A stretch of 24,166 nucleotides of DNA from Dehalococcoidia bacterium (GCA_003153075.1 PMBW01000309.1:1-24166); one strand, 5' to 3'; positions 12,887-21,826 are shown, numbered from the stretch's first letter. A program made the numbers and translations. The notes: a model not told the origin generated them from the sequence alone.

Positions 12887-15814
12887 TTATTTGATCGTAG
12901 CGGCACGGGCGACGGATTCGATGGCAATAGCGGCCAGCGCCGCGCCGTAATCAAGGTCAATATTCAGCATGGTATCTTTTGTATCGTGGTAGCCGCTGCG
13001 GTTAATGTCGTAATTTTCCATGAAGAGCACTACCGGCACACCGCAATCAGAAAAAATCTGACCGTCGGTATTGAAGAGCGTGCTGCGGTGGTCTTCGGGC
13101 AGACGGACTTCCCCCTGCAAACGCAGGAATTCCGCGAGTTCCGGGATTTGCCGGTCGCCGGAGATGCGTTTACCGCGACCTGCGCCACGACGTTCCGCGC
13201 TTTGATTCCAATGGTTCGTTTGCATATTCCACTGTTCGTTGGCCTCATGCGCTTGCCAGGCCAATTGTAATGATTGCGCGCCTTTTCCGGGTGTAATCTG
13301 GAAAATATCTTTCTCGTTCTCGTTATTATGGGCAATCATATCCATAATGAACACGCCTGAAACATGGACACCGGCCAAATCTAGCATCTGCCCATCGTTC
13401 AGGCGCATTTGTAGCGTTTTCTCGACGAGTGCTTCGGCTAAATGCCGGGCGCCCAGACAATCGGAGGGAAATTCCTCACCGGTGAGATGCACCAACCAGA
13501 TATCACGTTCGAGTAAACCATCCTTTGCTAGTTTTAAAAAGATCGGGGCAGCCTGTAATAACGTTACCGTCGCTGAGCAATTATCATCGGCGCCGGCTGC
13601 CGAAAGGCGCGCCCCTACGCCGCCTTGAGCTTTGTTGTAGATATCTTCCATGTAGGCAGTATCGTAGTGGTCGGCCATGATCACGGCTTCGCGGCGGTTC
13701 TTGCCAGGGATGACCACCAGCAAATTACGTTCATGGGTGTGCCCTTCCTGATTGTTCTTCCAGCCGCCGTAACCGGAAAAATCAAAGTCGGTCTCCCAGA
13801 CAAAAGGCAGCTCCCCGCAAAATGCCTTATCCTGCATTCCCGCGGTAACAATGGCCTGCGCGTGCCTGCTTAATAAATAATCTCCCAAACGTTCCAGATC
13901 GCGGTGATGGTGCACAAGACGGGCAAAAGTTGCCGGGTCCTGCACGCAATCGGCATTATCTTTGTTCAGATAGTCGCCGAAAGAAAGCGCTTTGATATCA
14001 TTCCACCAGTTTTCCTCGAAGGAGCGCGCTGCAGTATGACTGAAAGTGATCGGTTGCGGTTGCGCTGATGGCAATGCGGATGGAGGTTCCACGCAATTTT
14101 CCAATTCCTGCCGGAGACTTTCCCCTGCCGCGTGATCGAGCGCCTTCGCCGGTAAAGCAGCGAGCCACGTTTCCAGCGATTCGTTTTCAGGCAACCGTAC
14201 GATCTGACGTGCAAAACTCCATGGCAAAGGACGACCCATCAGTTTGCGGGAATCAAAAATGCGTAAAATATTATGCGCTGTATTGTGTGCGTAGTGTTCT
14301 TCGATATGTTCATAATTATGTAAAGCAGACACATAGGCCCCACGCCGCCGTAATACCGGCCATAGTTCAACCGGTCGGGCTAAATCAAGGTTATCCGGTC
14401 GATACGCAGTAAAGTAGCCGAGCGGTGCGTTGCGAAGCATTTCAGCGCTGTTTTTTTCGTTATTCCACCAGGCCGTGAGCGGGCGCTGCCAGTAAACCTC
14501 GTGCAGCCCGACGCGCATCGGAGGGAAGAGAAAACGGTAACGGAAAGTGCCGCCCTGCGCGACAATCCTGGCCGCGGTCTCCAGCTGCTCACGGCTGGCG
14601 CGGGGGCCGTCCAGCAGCAAGCGGGCATCAGATAGCCACAACTGGCAGTTCCTGGCCATCGGTTTGCCGTACAAACCCATCACATCCAGTTCGGTGCTGA
14701 ACAGCACGCGGGCGATTGTATCTTCGATAGTGCTGACCACCGCCTCATTTTCATAGCGGTGTACACGATCCCAGCGGCTGGAGCGTTTATAGGTATTGAG
14801 CTGTAAATTCGGCTGAACTTCAGCCGCCTTTAAATCGCTGCCGGATTCGTGGAAACGGCCTGACTGCGGCACTCTGAGGCCGTCCGGCCCGTCACGGCGC
14901 GCCGCTAAACGCTGCATGGGTAACTGCATTGCCAGCGGCATCTCCTCCTGTAACCGGAGGTAGCCTGGCATACCCCAGAAAACCAGGCTGCCGGGGAAAG
15001 GTAGCAGCACAAGCTGCCCGGCAAGATAACGTGTTCGGACTGCGGCGGGTAATTGACTGAATGGACGGAAGGTCAGTAGATAACGCACATCATCAATTAC
15101 CGTGTTGCCGTCCCAGAGAAAAGTTTTAGTCCACGACGGCATCGACTGCACGCTCCAATAGGGGAAATGAGGGTTAATTTCGGTGGTGAGAATACGGAAG
15201 CCGCTTTTGAATAAATCGGAGGCATCTTTGCAAGCTACCCCGTAGACCTGCGAAAGTAAATTGGTGAGAAAGGCGATTGCTTCCCGCGGCGGACGCTCCT
15301 GTCCCGGACCGGAATAAAAACTTTGCCAGAAAGCGCGCTCCGGCCCCTGCTCGCTACCGCCAAAAAATGTCCAGCGCACGCGGCCTTTATCATCCTGTGT
15401 GCGGGAGAGGGTCAGCGGCAATAAAATTACGTAATGCTCATGGGGAAGCTTTCCGGCTTGCGCGGCCAATTCGGGAGGCCAGTAAATATTATTTTGCAAG
15501 TTGCGCCCCTGTTGTCCGCCGATATGGTGGGCAGGTTGTCCGTGCCCGAGTTTGATTAATTCCTCGAAAACCTGATGCGCCAGATTAGAGAGCCCCGGCT
15601 GCAATTCATGCTCCTCTTCGACCTCAGAAATGTACCAGCTAAAAGGATTATCTTCTAAAAAGACCGAATCGTCCGGGCCGTCATAAGCGGTGAGGCCGAG
15701 GCGCGGCGGCGGCATGAATTCAGAGTAAGCCGGGATAGGATATTGCCCCTTACCTGAAAACCAGGGGTAGCCTTTTAATAGCATTTTCCAACCCGCGGAG
15801 TCGGATTCGATCAT
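12887..15814 (-). CDS. Large M28-family metallopeptidase-like protein with unrecognised N-terminal half
   Basis: 975 residues, no signal peptide or membrane helix, hence probably cytoplasmic. Residues about 690-970 form an M28 (Zn aminopeptidase) domain with the full ligand set: His716 (ADHYDT), Asp743/744 (GADDNCS), Glu780-Glu781 (TGEEFPSD), Asp825 (FIMDMIAHN) and His943 (SGYHDTKDT), so it should be catalytically competent. Residues 1 to about 650, rich in Trp, Tyr and Pro (GYPWFSGKGQYPIPAYSEFM), match no family I recognise. An insertion near 845-900 (NMQTNHWNQSAERRGAGRGKR) separates the last two ligands. The ATG at 15814 has GAGGTG upstream and a good promoter. Normal M28 enzymes are 300-500 residues, often secreted; the size and location are unusual. 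Substrate unknown; it may be an amidohydrolase-like enzyme rather than a general peptidase. Confidence 0.82.
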   Translation of the reverse strand: MIESDSAGWKMLLKGYPWFSGKGQYPIPAYSEFMPPPRLGLTAYDGPDDSVFLEDNPFSWYISEVEEEHELQPGLSNLAHQVFEELIKLGHGQPAHHIGGQQGRNLQNNIYWPPELAAQAGKLPHEHYVILLPLTLSRTQDDKGRVRWTFFGGSEQGPERAFWQSFYSGPGQERPPREAIAFLTNLLSQVYGVACKDASDLFKSGFRILTTEINPHFPYWSVQSMPSWTKTFLWDGNTVIDDVRYLLTFRPFSQLPAAVRTRYLAGQLVLLPFPGSLVFWGMPGYLRLQEEMPLAMQLPMQRLAARRDGPDGLRVPQSGRFHESGSDLKAAEVQPNLQLNTYKRSSRWDRVHRYENEAVVSTIEDTIARVLFSTELDVMGLYGKPMARNCQLWLSDARLLLDGPRASREQLETAARIVAQGGTFRYRFLFPPMRVGLHEVYWQRPLTAWWNNEKNSAEMLRNAPLGYFTAYRPDNLDLARPVELWPVLRRRGAYVSALHNYEHIEEHYAHNTAHNILRIFDSRKLMGRPLPWSFARQIVRLPENESLETWLAALPAKALDHAAGESLRQELENCVEPPSALPSAQPQPITFSHTAARSFEENWWNDIKALSFGDYLNKDNADCVQDPATFARLVHHHRDLERLGDYLLSRHAQAIVTAGMQDKAFCGELPFVWETDFDFSGYGGWKNNQEGHTHERNLLVVIPGKNRREAVIMADHYDTAYMEDIYNKAQGGVGARLSAAGADDNCSATVTLLQAAPIFLKLAKDGLLERDIWLVHLTGEEFPSDCLGARHLAEALVEKTLQMRLNDGQMLDLAGVHVSGVFIMDMIAHNNENEKDIFQITPGKGAQSLQLAWQAHEANEQWNMQTNHWNQSAERRGAGRGKRISGDRQIPELAEFLRLQGEVRLPEDHRSTLFNTDGQIFSDCGVPVVLFMENYDINRSGYHDTKDTMLNIDLDYGAALAAIAIESVARAATIK

Positions 15815-15847
15815 ATCGACTTACACCTCGACGTAGAAATCAATTCG

Positions 15848-15876
15848 ATTATATAGAATTAGTGCAGAGAGTACAA
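15848..15876 (-). promoter_or_regulatory. Promoter of the M28-like gene
   Basis: Minus strand: perfect -10 TATAAT (15848-15853), 17-bp spacer, weak -35 TTGTAC (15871-15876). Predicted start near 15841, leaving a leader of about 27 nt that includes the GAGGTG ribosome site. Confidence 0.55.
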
Positions 15877-15912
15877 AGGGGGTTAACTGATGCGTAAAGA
15901 GTTACCAGTGCA

Positions 15913-15931
15913 TTTTGACTGAAGGTCAAAA
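15913..15931. promoter_or_regulatory. Perfect inverted repeat TTTTGAC-N5-GTCAAAA
   Basis: Seven-base arms at 15913-15919 and 15925-15931, five-base centre. It lies in the spacer between the divergent M28 and cupin genes, upstream of both. No T-run follows, so it is more like a dimer-binding operator than a terminator. The rest of 15815-16118 is AT-rich; a possible -10 TACAAT for the cupin is at 16065-16070, without a clear -35. Confidence 0.4.
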
Positions 15932-16118
15932 GTATTTCGTCTTCGGACTCAATTATGAGTTATTAGTGGGGGAAAAACTATCGTACTTCATACATTTGCT
16001 TCGAAAAGTGCGCGTTACTCCCAATGTACCTGAGGTCTCTGAAAACAAAAACACAGCAATTTCTTACAATATTTATCTTCTACTAAATAATATTATTCAT
16101 ATTAAGGAGAACAAAACG

Positions 16119-16508
16119 ATGAGTACAAATATCGGAGACAATTTTGAAAAAGGAACAATTTCCGCAATCGCAGGCGAAAGCGAAGCAGAAAATATTGAAT
16201 TCAACCCGCACCCGAAATTTAAAGGGGTCTTCGTCAAACACCTGGTGACCGGAAAAACAACCGATAATCAAATCAGCTGCCATTTGGTAAAAGTCGAGCC
16301 ATTTTGCAGTCTGGACACCCATGTCCATGAGAAAAATCTGGAAGTACATGAGATCATAGACGGCGACGGTACTTTTTACATTGGAGGTAACTCTTTTCAA
16401 TATCAAAGGGATTCGATCGGGGTCATTCCGGCAAACGTTGCGCACAAAGTCAATGCAGGGGAAAATGGATTATATATCCTGGCTAAATTTACACCGGCGC
16501 TGCTCTAG
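16119..16508 (+). CDS. Small single-domain cupin
   Basis: A 129-residue metal-binding cupin. Motif 1 is DTHVHEKNLEVHEIIDGDG (His68, His70, Glu75 or Glu78, with His77 nearby), and motif 2 is IPANVAHKV (His109), giving the usual His/His/Glu/His site of a conserved beta-barrel. The frame extends upstream to 15915, but those 68 codons have no homology or codon-like character; AAGGAG at 16104-16109 fixes the ATG at 16119. Its stop is two bases from the stop of the convergent AraC regulator gene. Small cupins of this type may be binding proteins or simple isomerases/dioxygenases; here no substrate can be inferred. A regulator with a cupin-like sensor next door hints that both handle the same small molecule. 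Confidence 0.85.
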   Translation: MSTNIGDNFEKGTISAIAGESEAENIEFNPHPKFKGVFVKHLVTGKTTDNQISCHLVKVEPFCSLDTHVHEKNLEVHEIIDGDGTFYIGGNSFQYQRDSIGVIPANVAHKVNAGENGLYILAKFTPALL

Positions 16509-16510
16509 CT

Positions 16511-17296
16511 TTACTCGCATTCACAGCTTTTTTGAAACTGTTTCGGGGTCAATCCAACATGTTTTTTAAAAGTATTACACATGTGGCTCTGGTCGGTGAA
16601 TTTTAAATCGCAGGCTAAATTAATAGCAGATTGGTCAGCCAGCAAGCCCTGCCTGATTTTCCGTATTTTTTCCTGAATGTAAAACTGGTAAGGGGTAACA
16701 CCCATTTGTTCTTTAAATGCCCTCAATAAATAGAACCGGGTAAGATGAGATAATTCGCACAATTTATACAAACTAAAAGGTTCATCCGGATGTTCCCTGA
16801 TATAAACTGCGAGGCCCTGAACAAATTCAATGCTTCGCCGTTTCGTAGTAACATGCTGAGAATTCACATTTGCTTTGATAAACAATGCTAACGCATCATA
16901 TAACCGCCGGGAATCATGAGCATTATTAAAGTGCTCAAATTTCGCTAAAAGCGTTTTACCGACGCCCGCATTAAAAACATAACTTTTATAATATGTGTTG
17001 CCCTCCCCGACTTCGAATATGTCCGCTACACATGCAACCTGGTAACTATACGGTTTTTTATCGATCGCTAAAATAGTATGTTCGGTAAACGGCGGCACAA
17101 AATAAACACTGTTTTTGCTTAACACGTATTCACGAGAATTCAGGATGAACCGGGCCGTGCCCGCAGTGACAATACCGACACAAAAACAATCGTGGCTGTG
17201 CTTTGGGAAAGAATGATAACTATTTCCCTGCACGATCTCAATATTCTCTTTTTGATAGAACCTAATCCGGTTCTCTTCTTTATGCAAATATATCAC
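16511..17296 (-). CDS. AraC-family transcriptional regulator with cupin sensor domain
   Basis: 261 residues. Residues about 15-95 are an AraC-binding cupin (YHSFPKHSHDCFCVGIVTAG, SVYFVPPFTEHTI), and residues about 160-258 hold the two HTH motifs of the AraC/XylS DNA-binding domain, with LCELSHLTRFYLLRAFKEQMGV, then KIRQGLLADQSAINLACDLKFTDQSHMCNTFKKHVGLTPKQF. The start is a GTG with poor ribosome site, 14 bp after the stop of the acyl-CoA synthetase gene, so translation may depend on coupling. It probably shares that gene's transcript. The likely targets are its own operon and the convergent cupin, but no AraC direct-repeat site was identified. The cupin pocket keeps His33/His35, so a metal or small organic effector is possible. 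Confidence 0.9.
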   Translation of the reverse strand: MIYLHKEENRIRFYQKENIEIVQGNSYHSFPKHSHDCFCVGIVTAGTARFILNSREYVLSKNSVYFVPPFTEHTILAIDKKPYSYQVACVADIFEVGEGNTYYKSYVFNAGVGKTLLAKFEHFNNAHDSRRLYDALALFIKANVNSQHVTTKRRSIEFVQGLAVYIREHPDEPFSLYKLCELSHLTRFYLLRAFKEQMGVTPYQFYIQEKIRKIRQGLLADQSAINLACDLKFTDQSHMCNTFKKHVGLTPKQFQKSCECE

Positions 17297-17310
17297 CGCT
17301 CAAAAGAGTT

Positions 17311-20034
17311 TTATTTAAGCATAATCCTGGCATCGACGACCCAGTAACCGGCGCCTTTAGGCATGACTTTGACCGGATTAAAATCGAGTTCGCTGATCTG
17401 ATGAATATCTTCGACCATCGCGGAAAGGCGGAGGAGCAGGTCTTCCACAGCTTCTGTATCAGCGGCGGGGGTATCCCGGTATCCTTCCAGCATCTTTGCC
17501 ATTTTAATGGATTTGATCATTTCTTTGGCATCCAGGTCAGTTAAAGGAGGTAACCGGATAGCGACATCTTTCAGTAATTCGGCGTAGATGCCACCGGCGC
17601 CGAACATCATCAACGGGCCGAAGGAGGGGTCTTGAGTAACGCCGACGATCGTTTCGATACCGCCGGTGACCATGCGCTGCACCATGACACCCTGCATTTC
17701 GTTTTCGCGCCCGAGTTTGACCAGCCGTCCGTGGATAGTATCGTAGGCCCGTTTAACTTCATTTTTAGAACCCAGGCCAATTACTACGCCGCCGACATCG
17801 GTTTTATGTGTAATAGTGTCGGAAACAAGTTTAACAACAACCGGGAAACCCATTTTGGCGGCAGCGTCCGCCGCTTCTGCGACGGTTTTGGCAACAGCCA
17901 TCGGAGCTAACCGGATTCCATAGCAACCCAGTAATTCGTACATTTCCGCATTACTGAGCCAGAAAGGCCGCTGGCTGTGTTCGGTCATCGCACGCTCAAT
18001 GATCTTATGGGCTTTGCCGCGTTCAATACCTTCCAATTTGGGGAAATTACCGACAGGTTTCCGTACGTTCTCGGAGTACTCAACCGCCCTGGCCAGGGCG
18101 GATACCGCTTCCTCCGGGAATGGGTAACAGGGAACAAAATGCCCATTGGCGCCCAGCTTGGCTTTGGAGCCCCTTTCGCCCAGGAAACAGGCAAGCAGCG
18201 GTTTCTGCTGCTTCCAGAATGTCGGTGCAACGCTGCGGATAGCGTCTTGCGAGGCATCCAGGTTAGAGACGATCGGTGGAATAAAGATAGATAAAACAGC
18301 ATCGATCTCTTGCTCATTCGCCAGCACCTGCAAGATATCATGAAATTCCTGCGCGGTGGCGCCTGCGGTGGTATCCAGGGGATTGTTAATCACAATATCG
18401 CGTTTGATCACGGACTTCAATCTGGCAATGGTGTCCGCAGAAAATTGCGGCAGAACGAGGTTATGGCGCGCTGACGCATCGGCGGCAATAATACCGGGAC
18501 CGCCGCCGTTGGTCAGGATGGCCAGTTTGCGGCCTTTCGGCAACGGCTGATTGGAAAGGAGACTGGCGACATCAAACAATTCTTCCATCGTATTGACATG
18601 TATAATACCGGCATATTTAAAAAGCACTTCTGTGCTGATTTCTGAGGTGGCCATGGAACCGGTATGGGAAGCCGCGGCTTTGGAACCGGCGGCGGTGCTG
18701 CCGCCTTTGACGACGACAATAGGCTTTTTCGCAGAAACCTGGCGGGCAATCTGGGCAAACTTGCGCGGATTACCGAATGATTCCAGGTAGAGCAGGATCA
18801 CTTTGGTGGCTTTATCCTGCTCCCAGTATTCAAGCAAATCGTTGGGAGAGATATCGACACGGTTGCCTACGCTGACGAAAGTGGACACTCCCAGATTCAG
18901 GTTCTGCGCGTATTCCAAAATTGTCAGTCCCATGGCGCCGCTCTGGGATAGAAAAGCGACATTACCGGCGGGAGGAAAGACCGGCGAAAAAGTGGCATTC
19001 AGACTGATCTCCGGGTCGGTATTGAGGATGCCCATGCAATTCGGTCCGGCGACGCGCATACCGTGGCCGAGCGCAATATTCCGTAATTCCTGTTCACGGG
19101 CAGCGCCTTCAGGGCCGACTTCCCGAAAGCCGTCAGAGATCACAATCAGCGTACGTACACCCTTCTGACCGCATTCATCAGTTACCCTGGCAACTAATTT
19201 AGCCGGAACGACGATGACTGCCAAATCGACTTCATCGGGGACATCCAGTACCGACGCATAAGTTTTAACCGACATCACAGAACCGATATTGGGGTTAACC
19301 GGATAGACCGTACCTGAATAGCCCCCCTGCAGCATGCAGCGCAGCATGATATTGCCGATGGTGCCCTGATATCGGGAAGCGCCGATAAGAGCGACTGATT
19401 TCGGGCATAAAAGATGGCGGATCGAGGCAATGGTAGCGACGCGATCCCTTTCTTCTTCCCGGTGCATAACATGCTGAGTGGGTGCAATAGGAAAGGCAAC
19501 ATGGAACGTGTCAGCCGCAAGCTGGCGGGCAATATGATATCCGTAGCCCTTGAGCAGCGCGATGATATCCCCGTTTTTCGCAGAGACATCCGCCTCGAAG
19601 GTAGTGATGCCGTTATCTAGGGCGACATTGACCAGACATTCGATGAGACGGGTGCCGATACCTTTACGGCGGTAGGTATCATCGATAACAATGGCAACCT
19701 CGGCGGAATTTTTCCGGGGTAAACGGTAATATCGTCCGACCGCTACAATCTGCGTCGTTTTCTGTTTAACAACCTCCCCGACAAGGGCAAAGCTGTTTTT
19801 ATAATCAACGGTACAGAACCTGAGCGCGTCTTCGGGTGTTACCTGCTCAGGGATGTGATTCAGCCAGAGGTAACGGGAATCAGGCCCCAATCGACCGAGG
19901 AAAGACTGATAGCGTTCGGCATCTTCGGTTTTAATAGGTCTTAAAACCATGGCCGAGCCGTCTGTGAGGACAACCTCGGTTTCATATTGGGGGGGATAGG
20001 CGACCTGGCCGGTTTCTTTAGCATCCAATTTCAT
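17311..20034 (-). CDS. GNAT acetyltransferase fused to NDP-forming acyl-CoA synthetase (ACD)
   Basis: 907 residues, cytoplasmic. Residues about 25-185 are a GNAT domain with the acetyl-CoA loop YRRKGIGTRL (121-130). Residues 205-340 are the CoA-binding domain (SVALIGASRYQGTIGN), about 350-500 the succinyl-CoA-ligase-like domain with the phosphorylatable His457 in AAASHTGSM, and 690-905 the ATP-grasp domain (MGFPVVVKL, FGPLMMFGAGG, ELDFNPVKV). In Salmonella Pat the GNAT domain is at the C-terminus and the ACD part lost activity; here GNAT is first, as in Streptomyces PatA, and His457 is kept, so the synthetase half should work (acyl-CoA + ADP + Pi to acid + CoA + ATP). It would suit energy conservation from acids made by AOR. 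The start has GGAG 6 bases upstream. The AraC gene follows closely. Confidence 0.92.
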   Translation of the reverse strand: MKLDAKETGQVAYPPQYETEVVLTDGSAMVLRPIKTEDAERYQSFLGRLGPDSRYLWLNHIPEQVTPEDALRFCTVDYKNSFALVGEVVKQKTTQIVAVGRYYRLPRKNSAEVAIVIDDTYRRKGIGTRLIECLVNVALDNGITTFEADVSAKNGDIIALLKGYGYHIARQLAADTFHVAFPIAPTQHVMHREEERDRVATIASIRHLLCPKSVALIGASRYQGTIGNIMLRCMLQGGYSGTVYPVNPNIGSVMSVKTYASVLDVPDEVDLAVIVVPAKLVARVTDECGQKGVRTLIVISDGFREVGPEGAAREQELRNIALGHGMRVAGPNCMGILNTDPEISLNATFSPVFPPAGNVAFLSQSGAMGLTILEYAQNLNLGVSTFVSVGNRVDISPNDLLEYWEQDKATKVILLYLESFGNPRKFAQIARQVSAKKPIVVVKGGSTAAGSKAAASHTGSMATSEISTEVLFKYAGIIHVNTMEELFDVASLLSNQPLPKGRKLAILTNGGGPGIIAADASARHNLVLPQFSADTIARLKSVIKRDIVINNPLDTTAGATAQEFHDILQVLANEQEIDAVLSIFIPPIVSNLDASQDAIRSVAPTFWKQQKPLLACFLGERGSKAKLGANGHFVPCYPFPEEAVSALARAVEYSENVRKPVGNFPKLEGIERGKAHKIIERAMTEHSQRPFWLSNAEMYELLGCYGIRLAPMAVAKTVAEAADAAAKMGFPVVVKLVSDTITHKTDVGGVVIGLGSKNEVKRAYDTIHGRLVKLGRENEMQGVMVQRMVTGGIETIVGVTQDPSFGPLMMFGAGGIYAELLKDVAIRLPPLTDLDAKEMIKSIKMAKMLEGYRDTPAADTEAVEDLLLRLSAMVEDIHQISELDFNPVKVMPKGAGYWVVDARIMLK

Positions 20035-20089
20035 CTTTTACTCCATTTATGACTGTTTTGTAACAGCGAGAACAACAACCTTAAACTTG

Positions 20090-20118
20090 ATAATAATATA
20101 CCTGTAAGGGGGATGCAA
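20090..20118 (-). promoter_or_regulatory. Candidate promoter for the GNAT-ACD/AraC pair
   Basis: Minus strand: -10 TATTAT (20090-20095, 5 of 6), 17-bp spacer, weak -35 TTGCAT (20113-20118). The leader to the ATG at 20034 would be about 50 nt, with GGAG upstream of the start. Confidence 0.4.
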
Positions 20119-20416
20119 CAGGAGTTTAAAGGAAAATAACCAGGTTTCAAGTATCAATAATAAAGTAAATTATTTTAATACGAATTAGGTTAAAAGTTTT
20201 GAGTCGTGAGTATTTTATGCGGGACGATGAAGGAATCGCCTGGTTAATATTTCCAGGCGAGATTGCCACACCCTTCTGCGGCAGTGCTTGTAATGGTTTG
20301 CAGGCATTTCCCCACTGCGACATGATGAATTCAGAAAACCACAGAAAACCGTAAATCCCTCTGTCATTTCCTCTTACAAATAGAGTAAAATGGACGCTTA
20401 GATTGACAGCAGTAGT
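20119..20416. other. Intergenic spacer with an isolated hairpin
   Basis: Between the propeller lipoprotein and the ACD gene. The main structure is an 8-bp perfect stem, TCGCCTGG at 20236-20243 with CCAGGCGA at 20253-20260, loop of nine A/T bases, with no T-run on either side. There is also a short tandem CAGAAAACCACAGAAAACC at 20332-20350. No coding frame or RNA gene was supported. Confidence 0.5.
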
Positions 20417-21448
20417 TTAGGGATAATATCGGAGGATAGTGCCGCCGTTGCCGACAACGAAGACATCAGAGGACGAACTGCCCCATACACCGTGCAGATC
20501 GAACGTGGTATCGGAGGTCATTCTGGCCCACTTTTGACCATCGTAATGCAGGATGGTGCCGGTAAAACCGACAGCATAAATATCAGAGGCGGAACTGCCC
20601 CAAATCCGGTAAAGTTCGTTGGCCCCGCTAACGTTGATTATGCTCCAGATTTTACCGTCGTAGTGGAGGACAATGGCCTTACCGGTATAGTGCCCCCCTC
20701 CCACGGTGTAGATATCGGTCGGGGAACTGCCCCACACCCCGTAAAAGTCGTACAGCAGATATGGATTGTTGGTTGTGGTGAAAGTGGTAGGCGTTGTTGT
20801 TTTGGCGGCGGTCGTTTTAGTGGTGGTAACCGGAACCATCGCGCTGAGCATATTATTCCAGGCGGCGCCGTCGTAATGCAGGATCACACCGCCGAGACAC
20901 ACCGCAAAAACATCGGACGAAGAGCTGCCCCAGATCGTGTTCGGCCAATCTGTCAGGCTGAGAGTGCTGTTCCATTTAGTGCCGTCATAATGCAGGTTAC
21001 TTTTCGGCCCACCGGCAAAGACGTCTGCGGATGATGTCCCCCAGATTCCATACAGCCAATCGGTCTTGCCGCTATCCATGGCCGCCCAGGCCTTTCCGTC
21101 ATAGTGCAGGATAGTACCGTCTTCTCCCACAACAAAAACATCGGATGATGAACTACCCCAGACACCGGAGAGATGTTTTTGGGTGCCGCTGGTCATGTTG
21201 CTCCATGCCTTACCGTCATAGTGCAGAATAATACCGTCCGCGCCCACCGCAAAAACATCGGAGGGCGAACTGCCCCAGACCGCCGTCAGGTTGGTACCCT
21301 GAGCTGCAGAGGTATCCATGGCCTTCCAGCTGCCTGTGGCGACAACGCTTATGCTGGTTGTGGTCGTGGAGACAGCCTGCGTACCGCAGCCAACCAGTAA
21401 AGAGGCACATAAAATCAACGTTATACTCAGGGCGAACAATTTTTTCAT
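20417..21448 (-). CDS. Lipoprotein with seven WGSS/HYDG beta-propeller repeats
   Basis: 343 residues, exported and lipidated: KK start, hydrophobic core, lipobox LVGC (Cys21). The mature part has seven copies of a unit of about 39-47 residues, consensus [GAI]-[VI]-W-G-S-S-x-x-D-[VI]-[FY]-x-V-G-x-x-G-x-I-L-H-Y-D-G-x-x-W, suggesting one seven-bladed propeller. The third unit has a short loop (FAGGPKSNLHYDG), the fourth carries Cys (FAVCLGG), and between units four and five a Thr-rich linker (TTTKTTAAKTTTPTT) breaks the array. Similar repeat proteins occur in Myxobacteria and Chloroflexota; their role is not known, though extracellular binding is likely. GAGGA precedes the ATG. A TATAAT -10 is at 21497-21502 (minus). 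It stands alone, downstream of the S41 gene terminator. Confidence 0.85.
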   Translation of the reverse strand: MKKLFALSITLILCASLLVGCGTQAVSTTTTSISVVATGSWKAMDTSAAQGTNLTAVWGSSPSDVFAVGADGIILHYDGKAWSNMTSGTQKHLSGVWGSSSSDVFVVGEDGTILHYDGKAWAAMDSGKTDWLYGIWGTSSADVFAGGPKSNLHYDGTKWNSTLSLTDWPNTIWGSSSSDVFAVCLGGVILHYDGAAWNNMLSAMVPVTTTKTTAAKTTTPTTFTTTNNPYLLYDFYGVWGSSPTDIYTVGGGHYTGKAIVLHYDGKIWSIINVSGANELYRIWGSSASDIYAVGFTGTILHYDGQKWARMTSDTTFDLHGVWGSSSSDVFVVGNGGTILRYYP

Positions 21449-21760
21449 ATCTTCCTCAGTCGTTTTTTAAATTAAATTTAGATTTGATTTGCAATCATTA
21501 TATTCACCGGCAACTCTTCCGGGCCGCAGCGAATACTCTTATATCATTTTTGCACGTTTTCATAAATATTGCAGGAATTTGATCGGATGAAGCTGCAAAT
21601 AGCAATCCATTCAATTATGGAATTTTACCATTGTTATGTAGGGATAAACAAATAGCATTAAATCCTTGTTCTAGACACTAAACTCTAAATAAATTTGAAA
21701 TATTAAATAGTATAATAGTTTTAATGCAATATGGATTCCAGTCTGCGCCGGAAAGGATAA
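21449..21760. other. AT-rich intergenic spacer upstream of propeller lipoprotein
   Basis: Contains a minus-strand TATAAT at 21497-21502 without a matching -35 (a TG two bases further upstream is close to, but not exactly, an extended -10). The remainder is AT-rich and shows no supported gene. Confidence 0.4.
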
Positions 21761-21803
21761 ATAAATAAAAACGGGTGGGTTATGTCAGAGACGTAGCCCA
21801 CCC
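21761..21803 (-). terminator. Intrinsic terminator downstream of the S41 protease gene
   Basis: On the minus strand GGGTGGG (21797-21803) pairs with CCCACCC (21773-21779), followed by GTTTTTATTTATTTAT (21757-21772). It lies 24 bases after the stop of the S41 gene and separates it from the propeller gene on the same strand. Confidence 0.85.
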
Positions 21804-21826
21804 ATTAATTAAAAGCTGCAGATTGA

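Noticed and set aside
15915..16118. N-terminal extension of the cupin
   Set aside because: Sequence has intergenic composition, contains an inverted repeat, and a good AAGGAG precedes the ATG at 16119.
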